From positions 1 to 50,531 of the forward strand of contig NW_026516415.1 of the NCBI RefSeq assembly GCF_025602895.1: 50,531 nt of DNA. Direction: 5' to 3'. Positions 28,921 through 39,540 of the stretch are shown here, piece by piece. Position 1 is the first letter of the stretch. Every line of letters starts with the position of its first letter. This stretch comes from Polychytrium aggregatum. Taxonomy: Eukaryota; Chytridiomycota; Chytridiomycetes; Polychytriales. Position numbers and translations under genes: made by a program. The notes beneath the pieces are model-generated. The model was not told the origin of the DNA, did no database searches, and saw only the letters and a program-made list of their open reading frames with translations.

Positions 28921-31900
28921 TCATCTCCCCCTCAAACGTCTTTGTGTCTTGTGGGGGTATCTATCCTTAAAATCTCTGAGTGCCTGGCGACAGTGTGTCA
29001 AGTTACACTCAGGCTCCCAGGTATTGTCTATGTCTCCATACCCCTTCCACTTAATCAGGAACTTGAGTGTGCGCCCGAAGTACTTTGCATCTAAAATCTC
29101 CTCAACCTCAAACTCCTCCTCGCCGTCAATCTCAACCGGTGGAGGAGGGTCAGAATGTCGCCCATCAATGCGGTTGGGATGATAAACCTCAAACATGCTG
29201 ACATGAAAGACCGGGTGAATACGAACGCTCTCCGGCAAGGTAAGCCTAAACGCCACGGGGTTAATCTGCTCCTCGATCTTGAACGGTCCCAGCTTGACAA
29301 AGTCTAGCTTGGAGGACGGTCGACGAGTTTGTATGTTCTTGCGGAGGAGCCACACTTTCTGTCCAACCTTGAATTGGTGGTCCAGTCGACGTCTGTTGGC
29401 AAACCGACTGGCTTCTCGTTGTGCTTCCGCCAGGGTTTCACTGAGGAACTTGCTGATAGCTTGAAGACGCTCCAGGTGTGAGGCCGCGGAAGGTGAGTCC
29501 ACGGTGCTGATTACGGTTCGTTCCCAGTCGGCCCTGGGGTTGAACCCGTAATTTGCTTCGAATGGTGATAGCTTGCTGCTCGCATTGACGGCGTTGTTGT
29601 GAGCAAACTCCGCCATCGGCAAGAGTTGGCTCCAGTTGTCTTGTTGATAACTGACAAAGCATCTCAGGTATTGTTCCAGGGTTTGGTTCACCCTCTCGGT
29701 TTGGCCATCCGTTTCAGGATGAAATGCCGTCGAGAGTTTCAACTGGACACCGAGGGCTGTCGTGAGTGCCTTCCAGAATTGGGACCGAAATTGGGGCCCA
29801 CGGTCCGAAATGATATCCTGTGGGAGTCCGTGCAATCGGAAAACGTGGCTAATGAACAGGTTAGCCACGCCAGCTGCATCGATGGTCTCCTTGCAGGGCA
29901 CGAAATGTGCCTGCTTGGTCCTCCGGCAAACAAAGACAAGGACCGAGTCATACCCCTGCGAGCATGGAAGTTTGACGATGAAGTCCATGCTCACAGACGA
30001 CCACGGGGTATCCGCGATCGGGAGGGGCTCGAGTAGCCCGTAGGGCTTGTGGCGTCCATTCTTGACCCTCTGGCAAACGTCACAAGACTTCACGTATTCT
30101 TTAATATACTTGCGCATCCCAGGCCAGCTGAAGTCACGTCTCACCAGCTCGAAGGTTCTTGCCTGGCCTGGGTGTCCTGCCGCAAGTGCGTCGTGCCTGG
30201 CTCGGAGTATCTCCAGTTTCCGCGCATCGTCCTTGACTACCTCAGGCCCTAGATCCGGTTGTTGTGCTGCCCGAATCCAGCATTCATCGGGGAGTAACGT
30301 AATCTCCAGCCTGTTGGGGTGATCATCTCCCCCTTCAGGAGCGAGGTCACTCCGTCTTGATAAGGCATCCGCGACTGTGTTCAGGTGCCCAGGTGTGAAG
30401 CAGAGTTTGTAATCGAACTCTGAGAGGAGCTCGGCCCACCTGGCGTGCCGCTGTTTGAGTAAACGGCGGCTTCTGAAGAAGGTCAAGTTCTTGTGGTCGG
30501 AATATACGAGTATATCTCTCGCGCCGACCAGATAGTGCCTCCAGAAACGGAAGGCTTCCACGATTGCCAGGAGTTCCTTGTCATGGACCGTGTAATTCTG
30601 TTGTGCGCTGTCGAGCTTCTTCGAGAAGAACGCAACGGGGCGCAGCTCAGTCGGGTCATCGACTGAGACCGGCTGGGACAACACAGCTCCGAGGGCAAAG
30701 TCCGACGCGTCAGTCTGGAGCACGAAAGGCAGGCCCGGATCAACGTGCTTCAACACCGGCGCCGAGGTGACAGCCTCCTTCAGGCTATTAAAGGCACGTT
30801 CTGCTTCCGGGCTCCAAGAGAAACTGCGGGTGGCGCACGTGAGGTCCGACAAGGGTTTGGCGACCTCGGAGTAGCCGGCAATGAACTTGCGGTAAAAATT
30901 GCAAAATCCGAGGAAACTCTGCACGTCCTTAAGCTTGGTGGGAGTCTTCCATTCTTGGATCGTCTCTACCTTGTCAGGGGCCATGGCCAGGCCGTCATTG
31001 GAGACCACGTAGCCAAGGAACTCAACGCTTGGCACGTGGAACTTGCACTTCTCAAGCTTGGCGTAGAGCTTGTTCTTCCTGAGGCGGCCCAGTACCTCGC
31101 GGACATGTTGAGTGTGGGAAGGGGTGTCAGCGGAGAACACAAGGATATCGTCGAGGTAGATGACGACAAACCGATCAATGACGTCTCTGAATATGTCGTT
31201 CATCATGTGCTGAAATATTGCAGGAGCATTGGTGAGCCCGAAGGGCATGACCAAGTACTCATAATGGCCGAACTTGGACCGAAAAGCGGTCTTCCACTGA
31301 TCCTTAGGGCTCATCCGGACCAGGTTGTAGGCTCCCCTCAAGTCGATCTTGGTGAATATCTTTGCCTCCCCGAGCCTGTCCATCAGCTCGGAGATAAGCG
31401 GGAGCGGGTGGCGATTCTTGACTGTCATGTCGTTCAGGTCCCTGTAGTCGACACAGGGCCTGAGTCCCCCATCCTTCTTCTTCACAAAGAAGATCGGGGC
31501 CCCGCAAGGTGACTTGGAGGGCTGGATGAACCCCTTGTGGAGCATGTCCTCGATGTAGGCATTGAGTGCCTCCGACTCGGCAGGCGAGAGGTTGTACAGG
31601 GGTCTGAACGGTGGTATGGCGTCTTCGTCCTTCAGTGGGATGTCGCAGTCGTAACGTCTCTGGTCCGGCAAAAGCTCCGCCTCCTCCTTGGAAAAGACGT
31701 CGGTGAAATCGCGGTATTCTTCAGGTATGTCCCCGGGGTTGGCGCAGTCTTCCGGGACCGTGTCCCTGTCGTCCTCGTCGCGCTCCCAAGCATCCGTGAG
31801 GGTGGTGGGGGACACCTGGTCCGTGTCGCGTGTCGACGCGGTTGGGGTCAAGACAGCGCGTGTGATGGTGGGGGAGGGGACTGGTTGGTTGCAAGAGACG

Positions 31901-32274
31901 CGACCACTCACCCAGTCGATGACCGGATTATGTGTCTGAAGCCAAGGGAGGCCAAGTATGATGGAAAATTCGCGTGAATTGCAAGTGAACAAATTGAAGG
32001 TAAGGTATTCAGAGAAGGAAAGTGTATCAAAGGTAACGGGCAGTGGGGAGGTCTGCTCCTTGATCAAGAAACGGGTCTTGTTATCCGCAAGGAAGATGGT
32101 AAGAGGGGACTCGCGGTCAGTGATAGTGAGGCCTTGGCTCTTGGCCAGGCGAGAGTCAATCAAGTTACACGACGAGCCGGAATCAATAAGGGCGGAAAGA
32201 TGAAGCACTTGGTTGTCGGGAAGTGAAATGGAAAGAGGAATGATGAAGTTTCTGCTGTTTACCCTGGCGTGGGA
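28921..32274 (-). pseudogene. pol: E1 pol, main part: PR, RT, RNase H, IN, chromodomain
   Basis: Open frame of about 1117 residues of E1 sequence; four residues (MDVT) upstream of 32274 come from the A3 LTR. Protease [53 protein letters not shown]; RNase [15 protein letters not shown]; integrase H-H-C-C ([19 protein letters not shown]) and D,D-35-E ([22 protein letters not shown]); GPF ([14 protein letters not shown]); chromodomain ([33 protein letters not shown]). It ends RRLRGR with TGA at 28921-28923, touching the LTR, so the purine tract AGGGGGAGATGA is coding. The short N-terminal part lies at 37740-37825. No internal break apart from A3. Confidence 0.93.
32270..32274. repeat. Target duplication of A3 (left copy)
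   Basis: TGGGA, repeated at 37740-37744. Confidence 0.97.
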
Positions 32275-32582
32275 TGTAACGTCCACTACTGGGACGTTGG
32301 GGCAAGACGGGGAGGGAGGGGGTACAAGACAAGACAGGACGGGGCAGAACAGGCGGTGCTAGGCTACTCTAGCGGACGGGTGAGCTCGGGGAGCACTTAC
32401 GTTTATTCACGATAAAACCGAACTCCAGACAAACGGGGGGAACGGGGGCAACCCGCAGGTATACCCTGCGGTGGCCTGCCTGCGGTGCGTGAAAACGCAA
32501 AGCGCAGCACAGGTCACGACCCACTGCGCCGCGCAGTACGCGCAGTACGCGCAGCACAGCGTCGGAGATACCATCTCCTACA
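32275..32582 (-). repeat. A3 3' LTR
   Basis: 308 bp. One G is missing in the GAACAGGGCGG run of other copies; the 5' LTR shows the same change. Confidence 0.96.
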
Positions 32583-32591
32583 CTCCCACAC

Positions 32592-35500
32592 TTAAGAAGG
32601 CTTCCTGCGAGGAGCCCTGCGTGTGCTCTTTATTTGGGGCTCCTCGAGGTGTTTACCGTATTTACTCAGCTCCTCGGGTGCATGGGACAAGTCCTCCAGT
32701 GTTTGCCATGTGTTGCCCGAGTGTGGGTAACCAACCCACTTGACATAAAACCGAAGTGACCCATCAGCCACTTTCTTGTGCCTCACGATCCTTTCGACTT
32801 CATATTCTTGAGTATAGTATTGTCCGAGGTCGTCTTCCAGTGGTGCGTCGTCCGGGACACCTTCGTCGGCGTCGGGGAACTGTGCTGGACTGCGGGTCGT
32901 GTGGCGACGCAGCTTGGACACATGGAAGACAGGATGGAGCTTGCTTCCAGGTGGCAAGTCCAACAGGTAGTTGAGGGGACTGGGTCGGGCCGCTATCTTG
33001 AACGGTCCTCGGTACTTGGGCAACAACTTCTTTGACTGGGCTTCGGGGACCTTGATGTTGTCGGCGTCCAGGTAGACAAGGTCTCCAACTTCAAAGGAGA
33101 CATCCTGGTGTCGGCGGTCGTAGTACTTCGCCATCACTTGTTGCGCATCCGTGAGCGCGTCGGCGATCATCTTGTGTCGGACTTGATGATCTTTGACAAA
33201 GGCACTTGGTTTGGGAGGCAATCCAGCCGTGGACTCGGTCAGTGTCAAGGAGGTGGGAACATCAGGCTGGAATCCGTAGAGCGCCTCAAAGGGGCTCAAG
33301 CCAGTTGTGCTCGACTTGGCGGTGTTGTATGCAAACTCTGCATGACTCAGCTGTATGTCCCAGTCGTCTTGGCTGGTCGAGGCGTATGTCCTCAGGTATT
33401 GCTCGAGGGTGCGGATCGTCCGCTCGGACTGTCCATCCGTTTGTTGGTGGTGCGAGGTTGACATGTTCAGCTTGGTGCCGAGATGGTCGAACAGACTTGT
33501 CCAAAACAAGGAGGTGAATCGGGGGTCTCGATCACTGACGATGGACTTTGGGAGGCCGTGGTGCTTGAACACATGCTTGAAGAACAGCAGTGCAAGGTCA
33601 GGCGCGGAGCATGTCGTCTGGCACGGCACAAAGTGTGCCATCTTGCTGAACCTGTCGACAAAGACAGCGATTGCATCGTGGTCCAACTTGGTCGTCGGTA
33701 GATGCGTGATGAGATCCATGGACATGCTGGTCCAGGGGCGGTCGGGAACAGGCAGGGGTTGCAGCAATCCTTGCTCTCGGGTCGTGCGTGACTTGACCAT
33801 CTTGCAGGTATGGCAGGACTCGATGTACTTCTCGACGGTGCGCTTCATTCCAGGCCAGTATGCGACTTTGGCCAGTCGGTCGTATGTCTTCTCGACTCCA
33901 AAGTGTCCAGCGAGGGGCGAGTCGTGGACCTCTTGGAGCAACTTGGTCTTCAACGACGGAATGTCCGGCACACAGACACGGCTGTCCTTCTTCAGGAGGA
34001 GCAGGCCATCACGCACTGTGTACTCGGATGATTCGTCGTCCTTGGGGAGCTTAGACACCTTTCGGAACAGTTCTCCGAACTGTTTGTCGTTGGCGATGTT
34101 GTCTCGGACAACATCCAGCATCGTGTTGTCGACACTGACAGTCGACTCGTACAGTGACGCCAATTGGTAGTCGGGGCGTCGGGACAGTGCGTCAGGCACC
34201 ACATTGAGTTTGCCTTTCTGGTATACAACCTCGTAGTTGTACTCGGCGAGGAACTCCATCCATCGCGCTTGGCGTCGGCTCAGGTTCTTCTTGGTGTCGA
34301 GGTAACGCAGTGACTGGTGGTCCGTCACAATCTTGAAGGGCTTGGCGGTACCGTGGAGGTACACTCGGAACTTCTGCAGCGCGTAGATGATCGCAAGCTG
34401 CTCCTTCTCGTGCACGGGATAGTTGATCTCGTGTTGGGACAGTTTGCGCGACTCGAAGGCAACGGGCCTTCCCTCCTGCATCAAAACAGCTCCCACCGCA
34501 AAGTCGGAGGCGTCGGTGTGCACGGAGACATCCGTGTTCGGGTCGAACACAGCGAGGACAGGAGCGTTCGTCAAGGCGTGCTTGAGGGTCTCGAACGCTT
34601 GGCGTTGTGGGTGGTCCCACACGAAGGGGCACTCTTTGCGGAGTAGGTCTGTGAGTGGACCGGCAGTGCGCGCCAGATCGGGGATGAATCGGCGGTAGTA
34701 GTTGACGAGACCGAGAAACGACTGCACGTCAGAGACGCATGCGAGCGGCGGCCACTCGACCACAGACTTGACCTTGGCGGGGTCGACTTCGATTCCTCTT
34801 CCTGAGACAACGTGTCCCAGGAACGGGACTTGATTCTTGAAGAACTCACACTTGGACAGTTTGGCATACAACTTGTGCTCGCGTAGCTTGGCCAGCACGC
34901 GGGCGACATGACCTTCATGGGTCGCTTCATCCTTGCTGTACACAAGGATATCATCCAGGTACACGATGACAGAGTTGTCGAGCTCTTGGCGGAACACATC
35001 GTTCATCAGCTGCATGAACGTGGCAGGTGCGTTCGTCAATCCGAACGGCAGCACTAGGAACTCGTACAGTCCGTAGCGAGTCCTGAAGGCGGTCTTGTGG
35101 ACATCATCCTCGTGGATGCGGATCTGATGGTAGCCTGAGCGGAGGTCTATCTTGCTAAAGACCTTTGCTCCACTCAGACGATCCATCAACTCGTCGATCC
35201 TGGGCAACGGGTAGGTGTTCTTGATGGTCTGTTTGTTTAGTGCGCGATAGTCGACGCACATCCTGAGATCACCTTCTTTCTTCTTGACAAAGAGCACTGG
35301 TGCACCATACGGTGACTGGCTCGGGCGGATGAACCCATGGGCGAGGAGGTCATCCAACTGGCGCTTGAGTTCGTCCATCTCCGTCAGCGACAGTTGGTAC
35401 GTCGGTCTTGACGGAGGCGACGAGCCTGGTTCGATGTCGATGCGATGATCGACGGTGCGTTGGGGTGGCAGGCATTGTGGCAACTGGTCGGGGAATACGT

Positions 35501-36524
35501 CCTTGTACTCGTCGAGCAGCTTGGTCACCACAGGCGGGGGACCGGGACCGGCTTGGTCGGTGTCGTCGACCTCACGCACGACACAGAGGAACGACGTGTC
35601 CTTCTTGATCAGCCTCTTGAATTGCATGGCTGAGAGGAGAGGTGGCATGTTGGGTGAGGCCATGCCCTGCAGGACAATGTCAGGGCCAACACGGACAGTG
35701 CGGCCTTTCCAGTCGACGACTGGAGTCGGCTCGGCACGAGCAAGCCAGCTCATGCCGAGGATGGCATCGAACTTGGTGTCGATCACTTGGAACAACAGGA
35801 CAGGATGGTACTTGGGATGGAGGGCCACTCGCAGGACCACTTGGTGTGTGCACTGCTGCACACGATCGTCTGCAAGCGCCACACTCATCGGCGACTTCTT
35901 CTTGGTTGCATGTATGTTGAGCTCCTGGAGCAAGCGTCTGCTGACAAAGTTGCAGCTTGCTCCAGAGTCCACCATCATTCGGACGGTGTGACCTTGGACG
36001 GTGGCAGGGAGGTACAGCAGGGACTCTTCATGGTCCTCCTGCACAGCCTCCTGCACCATGACTTGACTTGGGGGAACGGGCGACACTTGGTCTTGGTTGG
36101 CTTCATCACGGCCACTCGGACATTTTGGATAGGGTTCGGCCATTGCGGGGGCCTGCGGCGTCAGCACGCCATTGCACACGACGTCCACGGCTTGCGGACA
36201 CATGTCGGAAGCATCCGACACACACGACTTGACAGGGGTGAGGGCACAGGCGGTCCTGTCCCTCAAGGGTTCTTGATTTTCTTTTTTGTTTTGGTTTTCA
36301 ATTTTGGTTTTCTCTTCACGTTCGTGGAGAGGCAGGCGGCTTGCGCCACCATGCACCTCTCGCACGACGCACAACACTTGGTTTGTTTCTCCTTCGGGGG
36401 AGGGGGCGAGGTGAACTTCCTCTGGAGACGCATGGACTGCATTGAGCAATCCACGGCGTTGGCCTCCTACTAGGGCTCCAGAGCCACCTAGTAGGGTCGG
36501 CCGTTTCCCGACTTCATGGGGCAC
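32592..36524 (-). CDS. pol: A3 pol polyprotein (complete reference copy)
   Basis: 1310 residues from the ATG at 36524; the natural fusion enters at 36503-36509, giving GKRPTLL. By residue: variable N-region 1-165 with a charged [14 protein letters not shown] stretch; protease VDSGA at 185-189; RT about 390-570 with [11 protein letters not shown] at 420-430, [10 protein letters not shown] 461-470 and YLDD 522-525; RNase H D671 with [12 protein letters not shown]; integrase zinc region H867, H874, C904, C907; catalytic D937, D998, E1034 (35 residues between the last two); GPF 1173-1175; chromodomain about 1240-1290 ([26 protein letters not shown]). The basic tail RRAPRRKPS ends 10 nt before the LTR. 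It copies element RNA to DNA and inserts it; the chromodomain probably directs insertion to silent chromatin. Confidence 0.96.
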   Translation of the reverse strand: MPHEVGKRPTLLGGSGALVGGQRRGLLNAVHASPEEVHLAPSPEGETNQVLCVVREVHGGASRLPLHEREEKTKIENQNKKENQEPLRDRTACALTPVKSCVSDASDMCPQAVDVVCNGVLTPQAPAMAEPYPKCPSGRDEANQDQVSPVPPSQVMVQEAVQEDHEESLLYLPATVQGHTVRMMVDSGASCNFVSRRLLQELNIHATKKKSPMSVALADDRVQQCTHQVVLRVALHPKYHPVLLFQVIDTKFDAILGMSWLARAEPTPVVDWKGRTVRVGPDIVLQGMASPNMPPLLSAMQFKRLIKKDTSFLCVVREVDDTDQAGPGPPPVVTKLLDEYKDVFPDQLPQCLPPQRTVDHRIDIEPGSSPPSRPTYQLSLTEMDELKRQLDDLLAHGFIRPSQSPYGAPVLFVKKKEGDLRMCVDYRALNKQTIKNTYPLPRIDELMDRLSGAKVFSKIDLRSGYHQIRIHEDDVHKTAFRTRYGLYEFLVLPFGLTNAPATFMQLMNDVFRQELDNSVIVYLDDILVYSKDEATHEGHVARVLAKLREHKLYAKLSKCEFFKNQVPFLGHVVSGRGIEVDPAKVKSVVEWPPLACVSDVQSFLGLVNYYRRFIPDLARTAGPLTDLLRKECPFVWDHPQRQAFETLKHALTNAPVLAVFDPNTDVSVHTDASDFAVGAVLMQEGRPVAFESRKLSQHEINYPVHEKEQLAIIYALQKFRVYLHGTAKPFKIVTDHQSLRYLDTKKNLSRRQARWMEFLAEYNYEVVYQKGKLNVVPDALSRRPDYQLASLYESTVSVDNTMLDVVRDNIANDKQFGELFRKVSKLPKDDESSEYTVRDGLLLLKKDSRVCVPDIPSLKTKLLQEVHDSPLAGHFGVEKTYDRLAKVAYWPGMKRTVEKYIESCHTCKMVKSRTTREQGLLQPLPVPDRPWTSMSMDLITHLPTTKLDHDAIAVFVDRFSKMAHFVPCQTTCSAPDLALLFFKHVFKHHGLPKSIVSDRDPRFTSLFWTSLFDHLGTKLNMSTSHHQQTDGQSERTIRTLEQYLRTYASTSQDDWDIQLSHAEFAYNTAKSSTTGLSPFEALYGFQPDVPTSLTLTESTAGLPPKPSAFVKDHQVRHKMIADALTDAQQVMAKYYDRRHQDVSFEVGDLVYLDADNIKVPEAQSKKLLPKYRGPFKIAARPSPLNYLLDLPPGSKLHPVFHVSKLRRHTTRSPAQFPDADEGVPDDAPLEDDLGQYYTQEYEVERIVRHKKVADGSLRFYVKWVGYPHSGNTWQTLEDLSHAPEELSKYGKHLEEPQIKSTRRAPRRKPS
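36466..36509 (-). promoter_or_regulatory. A3 gag-pol -1 frameshift signal
   Basis: GGGAAAC (36503-36509, minus), 7-nt spacer, stem CCTACTAG/CTAGTAGG (36466-36495). Same as in A2. Confidence 0.85.
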
Positions 36525-37309
36525 TCCTTGGCCTGGTGTCCCGGTCGGTGACAGAAGAAGCAGGAACCATGGCGGAGGTCCTCCTGCTTCTGTCTGTCCT
36601 TGGGGGAGACAGTGGCAGCTTGCTGGAACCGGGAGCGGGGAGGGCCACGAGCCTCCATGGCGTTGACGTCAACGTCCATGGGCTCAGGCATGGGTCTTGC
36701 GGGCGGGGCCGGGCGAGGCGGACGGGCTGGGACGTGATGAGACCGATGGCCGCCTGCCAGCTGCGGGTAGAACTGGCGGCCATGGTACTGGACGTTGTCG
36801 AGGTTCTCGGCAACGTCCATCATCACGTCCAGGGACTTGCGGGCATCAGGGTTGCTGGCGATGTACTCTCTGATCTTGGGCTTGAGGCCCTTCTGGAAGA
36901 GGTACATCGCATCAGCAGAGCCCAGCTCCTCAATCTGGGAGGAGAGGTCTTCAAACTCCTCGATGTAGCGGGTCACAGAACCACGCTGCACGAGAGAGTA
37001 TAGCTTGTCACGGGCAATGAGTTCAGCATTGGGGCTGCCGAAGCGGCGACGGAGGCGGTCCTTGAAGTCGTCAAACACACCTTCGCTCTGCTCGTCGAAC
37101 CCTTGGCGGCGGTACCAACGGTACGCCTGGTCCTTTAAGCAGAGCTTGGCGGCGACGATGTGGTGGGTGGGGGCGACTTGGGCAGCATCGAGGTAGTCCT
37201 CGAGTTGCTGCAGCCAGTCCTCCACCGAGGAGGAGCGGCTCTTCCCAGTAAACACTGGGGCACGGAAGGTCTTGAGGAAGGCTTCCGGAAGTGGGCAGGG
37301 GTTGCTCAT
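36488..37309 (-). CDS. gag: A3 gag
   Basis: 273 residues, differing from A1/A2 gag at residue 5 (Cys for Arg, [11 protein letters not shown]). Capsid region, PMDVD linker and zinc knuckle [14 protein letters not shown] are intact, as is the SGNGRPY tail over the slippery heptamer. It lies between the leader (37310-37431, with the primer site next to the LTR) and pol, overlapping the pol frame by 37 nt. Confidence 0.94.
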   Translation of the reverse strand: MSNPCPLPEAFLKTFRAPVFTGKSRSSSVEDWLQQLEDYLDAAQVAPTHHIVAAKLCLKDQAYRWYRRQGFDEQSEGVFDDFKDRLRRRFGSPNAELIARDKLYSLVQRGSVTRYIEEFEDLSSQIEELGSADAMYLFQKGLKPKIREYIASNPDARKSLDVMMDVAENLDNVQYHGRQFYPQLAGGHRSHHVPARPPRPAPPARPMPEPMDVDVNAMEARGPPRSRFQQAATVSPKDRQKQEDLRHGSCFFCHRPGHQAKECPMKSGNGRPY

Positions 37310-37413
37310 GGCAGGGGCAGGCTCCAGGGACAGAGAGGAGAGTCGGTCGGCAAGAGAGGCGGGATCCAGCTTGAGGATCTAGAAAGAGGACAAACAGGAC
37401 GAAAACAAGACGA

Positions 37414-37431
37414 GGATTTCCGATGCTACCA
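37414..37431 (-). other. A3 primer binding site, tRNA type
   Basis: TGGTAGCATCGG... on the minus strand directly next to the 5' LTR, as in A2. Confidence 0.6.
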
Positions 37432-37739
37432 TGTAACGTCCACTACTGGGACGTTGGGGCAAGACGGGGAGGGAGGGGGTACAAGACAAGACAGGACGGG
37501 GCAGAACAGGCGGTGCTAGGCTACTCTAGCGGACGGGTGAGCTCGGGGAGCACTTACGTTTATTCACGATAAAACCGAACTCCAGACAAACGGGGGGAAC
37601 GGGGGCAACCCGCAGGTATACCCTGCGGTGGCCTGCCTGCGGTGCGTGAAAACGCAAAGCGCAGCACAGGTCACGACCCACTGCGCCGCGCAGTACGCGC
37701 AGTACGCGCAGCACAGCGTCGGAGATACCATCTCCTACA
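37432..37739 (-). repeat. A3 5' LTR
   Basis: 308 bp with the same one-base deletion as the 3' LTR, which confirms that the two belong to one element. Confidence 0.96.
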
Positions 37740-37744
37740 TGGGA
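37740..37744. repeat. Target duplication of A3 (right copy)
   Basis: TGGGA, matching 32270-32274. Confidence 0.97.
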
Positions 37745-37779
37745 AACCACAGTGTCCTGGTAATTTGGGCCAGATTTGC

Positions 37780-37825
37780 GGTCCAGGCTGAGGCCCCTTA
37801 CTTGGCCTGGACCTTGAAGTTTGGG
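37780..37825 (-). promoter_or_regulatory. E1 gag-pol -1 frameshift signal
   Basis: CCCAAAC (37819-37825, minus) in gag phase caC CCA AAC, 5-nt spacer, then a perfect 9-bp stem GGTCCAGGC/GCCTGGACC (37780-37788 with 37805-37813), loop 16 nt. The gag TAA lies in the loop. Confidence 0.78.
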
Positions 37826-38748
37826 TGCTGCTGTTTCTTGTTGGGACATACTCTTGCGATATGTCCCGGGCCTCCGCAGTAAAGGCAGAGACCCTCTGCG
37901 AGACGGCGGTCTTTCTCTTCTCGGGTGAGCGGCGCCTTCGGAAGCATGTGGATGGCATCCACTTGCATGGCTTCGTGGTTGGTGGCATCTGGGGCAGGGG
38001 CGTTGCTTGATTGGCGGTAGCCACTGTAGTTATGGGTGGAGAGTTCCTTTTCCATCCGGCGAGAATATTGGCGCTTGTCGAGGCCAATGCAGAGTCTGGA
38101 CAAGTCCTCCAAGTTCTCTGGGACCACCAAGGTTTGGGCCAAGGCATCCTTGATGGAATCGTTGAGGCCGTCGTGGTAGTGCTGGAGGAGGGCCACGTCG
38201 TTGTACCCGGACTCGAGCGCGAGTTGCTTGAACTGGGTTGTGTAGTTGACACACGACGTTCTGCCTTGCTTGAGGGTCTTGAGACGGGCTCTGGAGGTCC
38301 AGACCGCGTGCGGGTCTCCGAAGGTCGCCGAGAGGGACTCAAAGAAGTGATCAAGGGTCACAGGAGGTTCGGGAAGCGTGCGAAACCACGCGAGAGCCTG
38401 GCCTGTGAGCAACGTGCTCACGTAGAGGACCTTGACAACTTCCTCCTGGAAACGCGACGGTTGTAGAGCGATGACGTTCTTCACGCCGGCAATGAAGTTC
38501 TCCAGGTCGCGAGCGACACCGGAGAATTTCTCAGGGCAAGGCACTTTGGGTTCCTTGGGCTGGGGTAGGACGGCCTGCGCGGCGGGAATTTGGTACTGAA
38601 GGTTTTGCTGCTGCAAGTGAAGTTGCTCTTGCTGCTGAAGCTGTTGCTGGAGTTGCTGCTGAAGCAAGGTGATTGCTTCCTGCTGTTGCTGGCACTGAGC
38701 GGTAAGCAAGGCAAGGTGATCAAGGAGGGCCTGGTTTGGGTCAGCCAT
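37798..38748 (-). CDS. gag: E1 gag
   Basis: 316 residues starting MADPNQALLDHLALLTAQ, only 24 nt after the LTR. Residues about 15-55 are glutamine-rich with leucines at heptad spacing (AITLLQQQLQQQLQQQEQL), probably a coiled coil for assembly. The capsid region follows (PCPEKFSGVARDLENFIAGV, ALAWFRTLPEPP, CVNYTTQFKQLALES). Then come MQVDAIHM, a CX2CX4HX4C knuckle (CLYCGGPGHIARVC) and the basic tail KKQQHPNFKVQAK over the shift site. No breaks. Confidence 0.9.
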   Translation of the reverse strand: MADPNQALLDHLALLTAQCQQQQEAITLLQQQLQQQLQQQEQLHLQQQNLQYQIPAAQAVLPQPKEPKVPCPEKFSGVARDLENFIAGVKNVIALQPSRFQEEVVKVLYVSTLLTGQALAWFRTLPEPPVTLDHFFESLSATFGDPHAVWTSRARLKTLKQGRTSCVNYTTQFKQLALESGYNDVALLQHYHDGLNDSIKDALAQTLVVPENLEDLSRLCIGLDKRQYSRRMEKELSTHNYSGYRQSSNAPAPDATNHEAMQVDAIHMLPKAPLTREEKDRRLAEGLCLYCGGPGHIARVCPNKKQQHPNFKVQAK

Positions 38749-38760
38749 GGCAAGTTGGGG

Positions 38761-38770
38761 AGTGAATTAT
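38761..38770 (-). other. E1 candidate self-primer binding site
   Basis: Minus-strand ATAATTCACT lies 2 nt inside the 5' LTR. It is exactly complementary to AGTGAATTAT in the LTR (38884-38893), which begins 38 nt after the start of the TATA-like element (38924-38931). Confidence 0.65.
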
Positions 38771-38772
38771 TA

Positions 38773-39079
38773 TGTCAGGAATTGGCGAGGGCAGGGCAGG
38801 GGAATCAAGGGCAGGGACAGGGGAGCTAGGACGGGACGGGAACAGGGACAGACAAGGAGAGTGATAATCGTTTATTAGAAGTGATAATTCACTAGCGTTC
38901 ATCAGGAGGGGAGCGGGGTGGTCTATTTAAGTCTATGCCTACTCCCCCCCCGCTCGCCCTTCGGAGAATATATTTAGTCTCCGATCCTATGTTTCCCACG
39001 GTCATGAATCATGACCATGTGGCCATGCAGGGTGGATCATGAGTGACGTGTCGCGCGACTGTCAGTCACGTTCATAACA
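38773..39079 (-). repeat. E1 5' LTR
   Basis: 307 bp, same as 28614-28920 on reading. Confidence 0.95.
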
Positions 39080-39084
39080 CCAGG
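39080..39084. repeat. Target duplication of E1 (right copy)
   Basis: CCAGG, matching 28609-28613. Confidence 0.96.
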
Positions 39085-39222
39085 TGGGCGGAAGACTTGT
39101 CGGAGTTCGATTTCAAGCTTTGTTTCACGCCTGGTCACCTGAACACGGTTGCCGACGCGCTCTCAAGACGGAGTGACCTCGCCCCTGAAGGGGGAGATGA
39201 TCACCCCAACAGACTGGAGATC
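39085..39222 (+). pseudogene. pol: E2 pol fragment, RNase H/connection (right piece)
   Basis: Continues the E2 frame after E1: [33 protein letters not shown] and HPNRLEI, matching E1 RNase H. It is then cut by A4 at 39223. DNA differs from E1 mostly at third codon positions. Confidence 0.85.
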
Positions 39223-39531
39223 TGTAACGTCCACTACTGGGACGTTGGGGCAAGACGGGGAGGGAGGGGGTACAAGACAAGACAGGACAGGGCAGAACAG
39301 GGCGGTGCTAGGCTACTCTAGCGGACGGGTGAGCTCGGGAAGCACTTACGTTTATTCACGATAAAACCGAACTCCAGACAAACGGGGGGAACGGGGGCAA
39401 CCCGCAGGTATACCCTGCGGTGGCCTGCCTGCGGTGCGTGAAAACGCAAAGCGCAGCACAGGTCACGACCCACTGCGCCGCGCAGTACGCGCAGTACGCG
39501 CAGCACAGCGTCGGAGATACCATCTCCTACA
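39223..39531 (-). repeat. A4 3' LTR
   Basis: 309 bp with two substitutions relative to A1/A2 (GGACAGGGCAG and GGGAAGCAC contexts). Confidence 0.95.
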
Positions 39532-39540
39532 CTCCCACAC

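Larger units (their letters stand above)
32275..37739 (-). mobile_element. Element A3: complete and apparently intact family A chromovirus
   Basis: 5465 bp with two 308-bp LTRs that share the same one-base deletion relative to other A LTRs and otherwise look identical. Gag and pol are open, the frameshift signal and primer site are present, and TGGGA flanks both sides. Inserted in E1 pol. The best candidate for an autonomous, recently active copy here. Confidence 0.97.
37740..37825 (-). pseudogene. pol: E1 pol, N-terminal segment before A3
   Basis: The -1 frame from the E1 shift site reads PKLQGPGQVRGLSLDRKSG and on to NYQDTVVSH, then meets A3. The frame is in phase with 32274 across A3, so E1 pol was open when A3 entered. 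It precedes the protease. Confidence 0.85.
28614..39079 (-). mobile_element. Element E1: complete family E chromovirus, interrupted by A3
   Basis: Two 307-bp LTRs that look identical, self-primer site, gag, -1 signal, pol, with CCAGG duplications. A3 (32275-37739) sits near the pol N-terminus; without it the element is about 5.0 kb. It is inserted in RNase H of the related element E2. Confidence 0.95.

Noticed and set aside
32279..32286. MDVT as the natural start of E1 pol
   Set aside because: These residues are encoded by the A3 LTR; E1 pol enters from gag by frameshifting upstream of A3.
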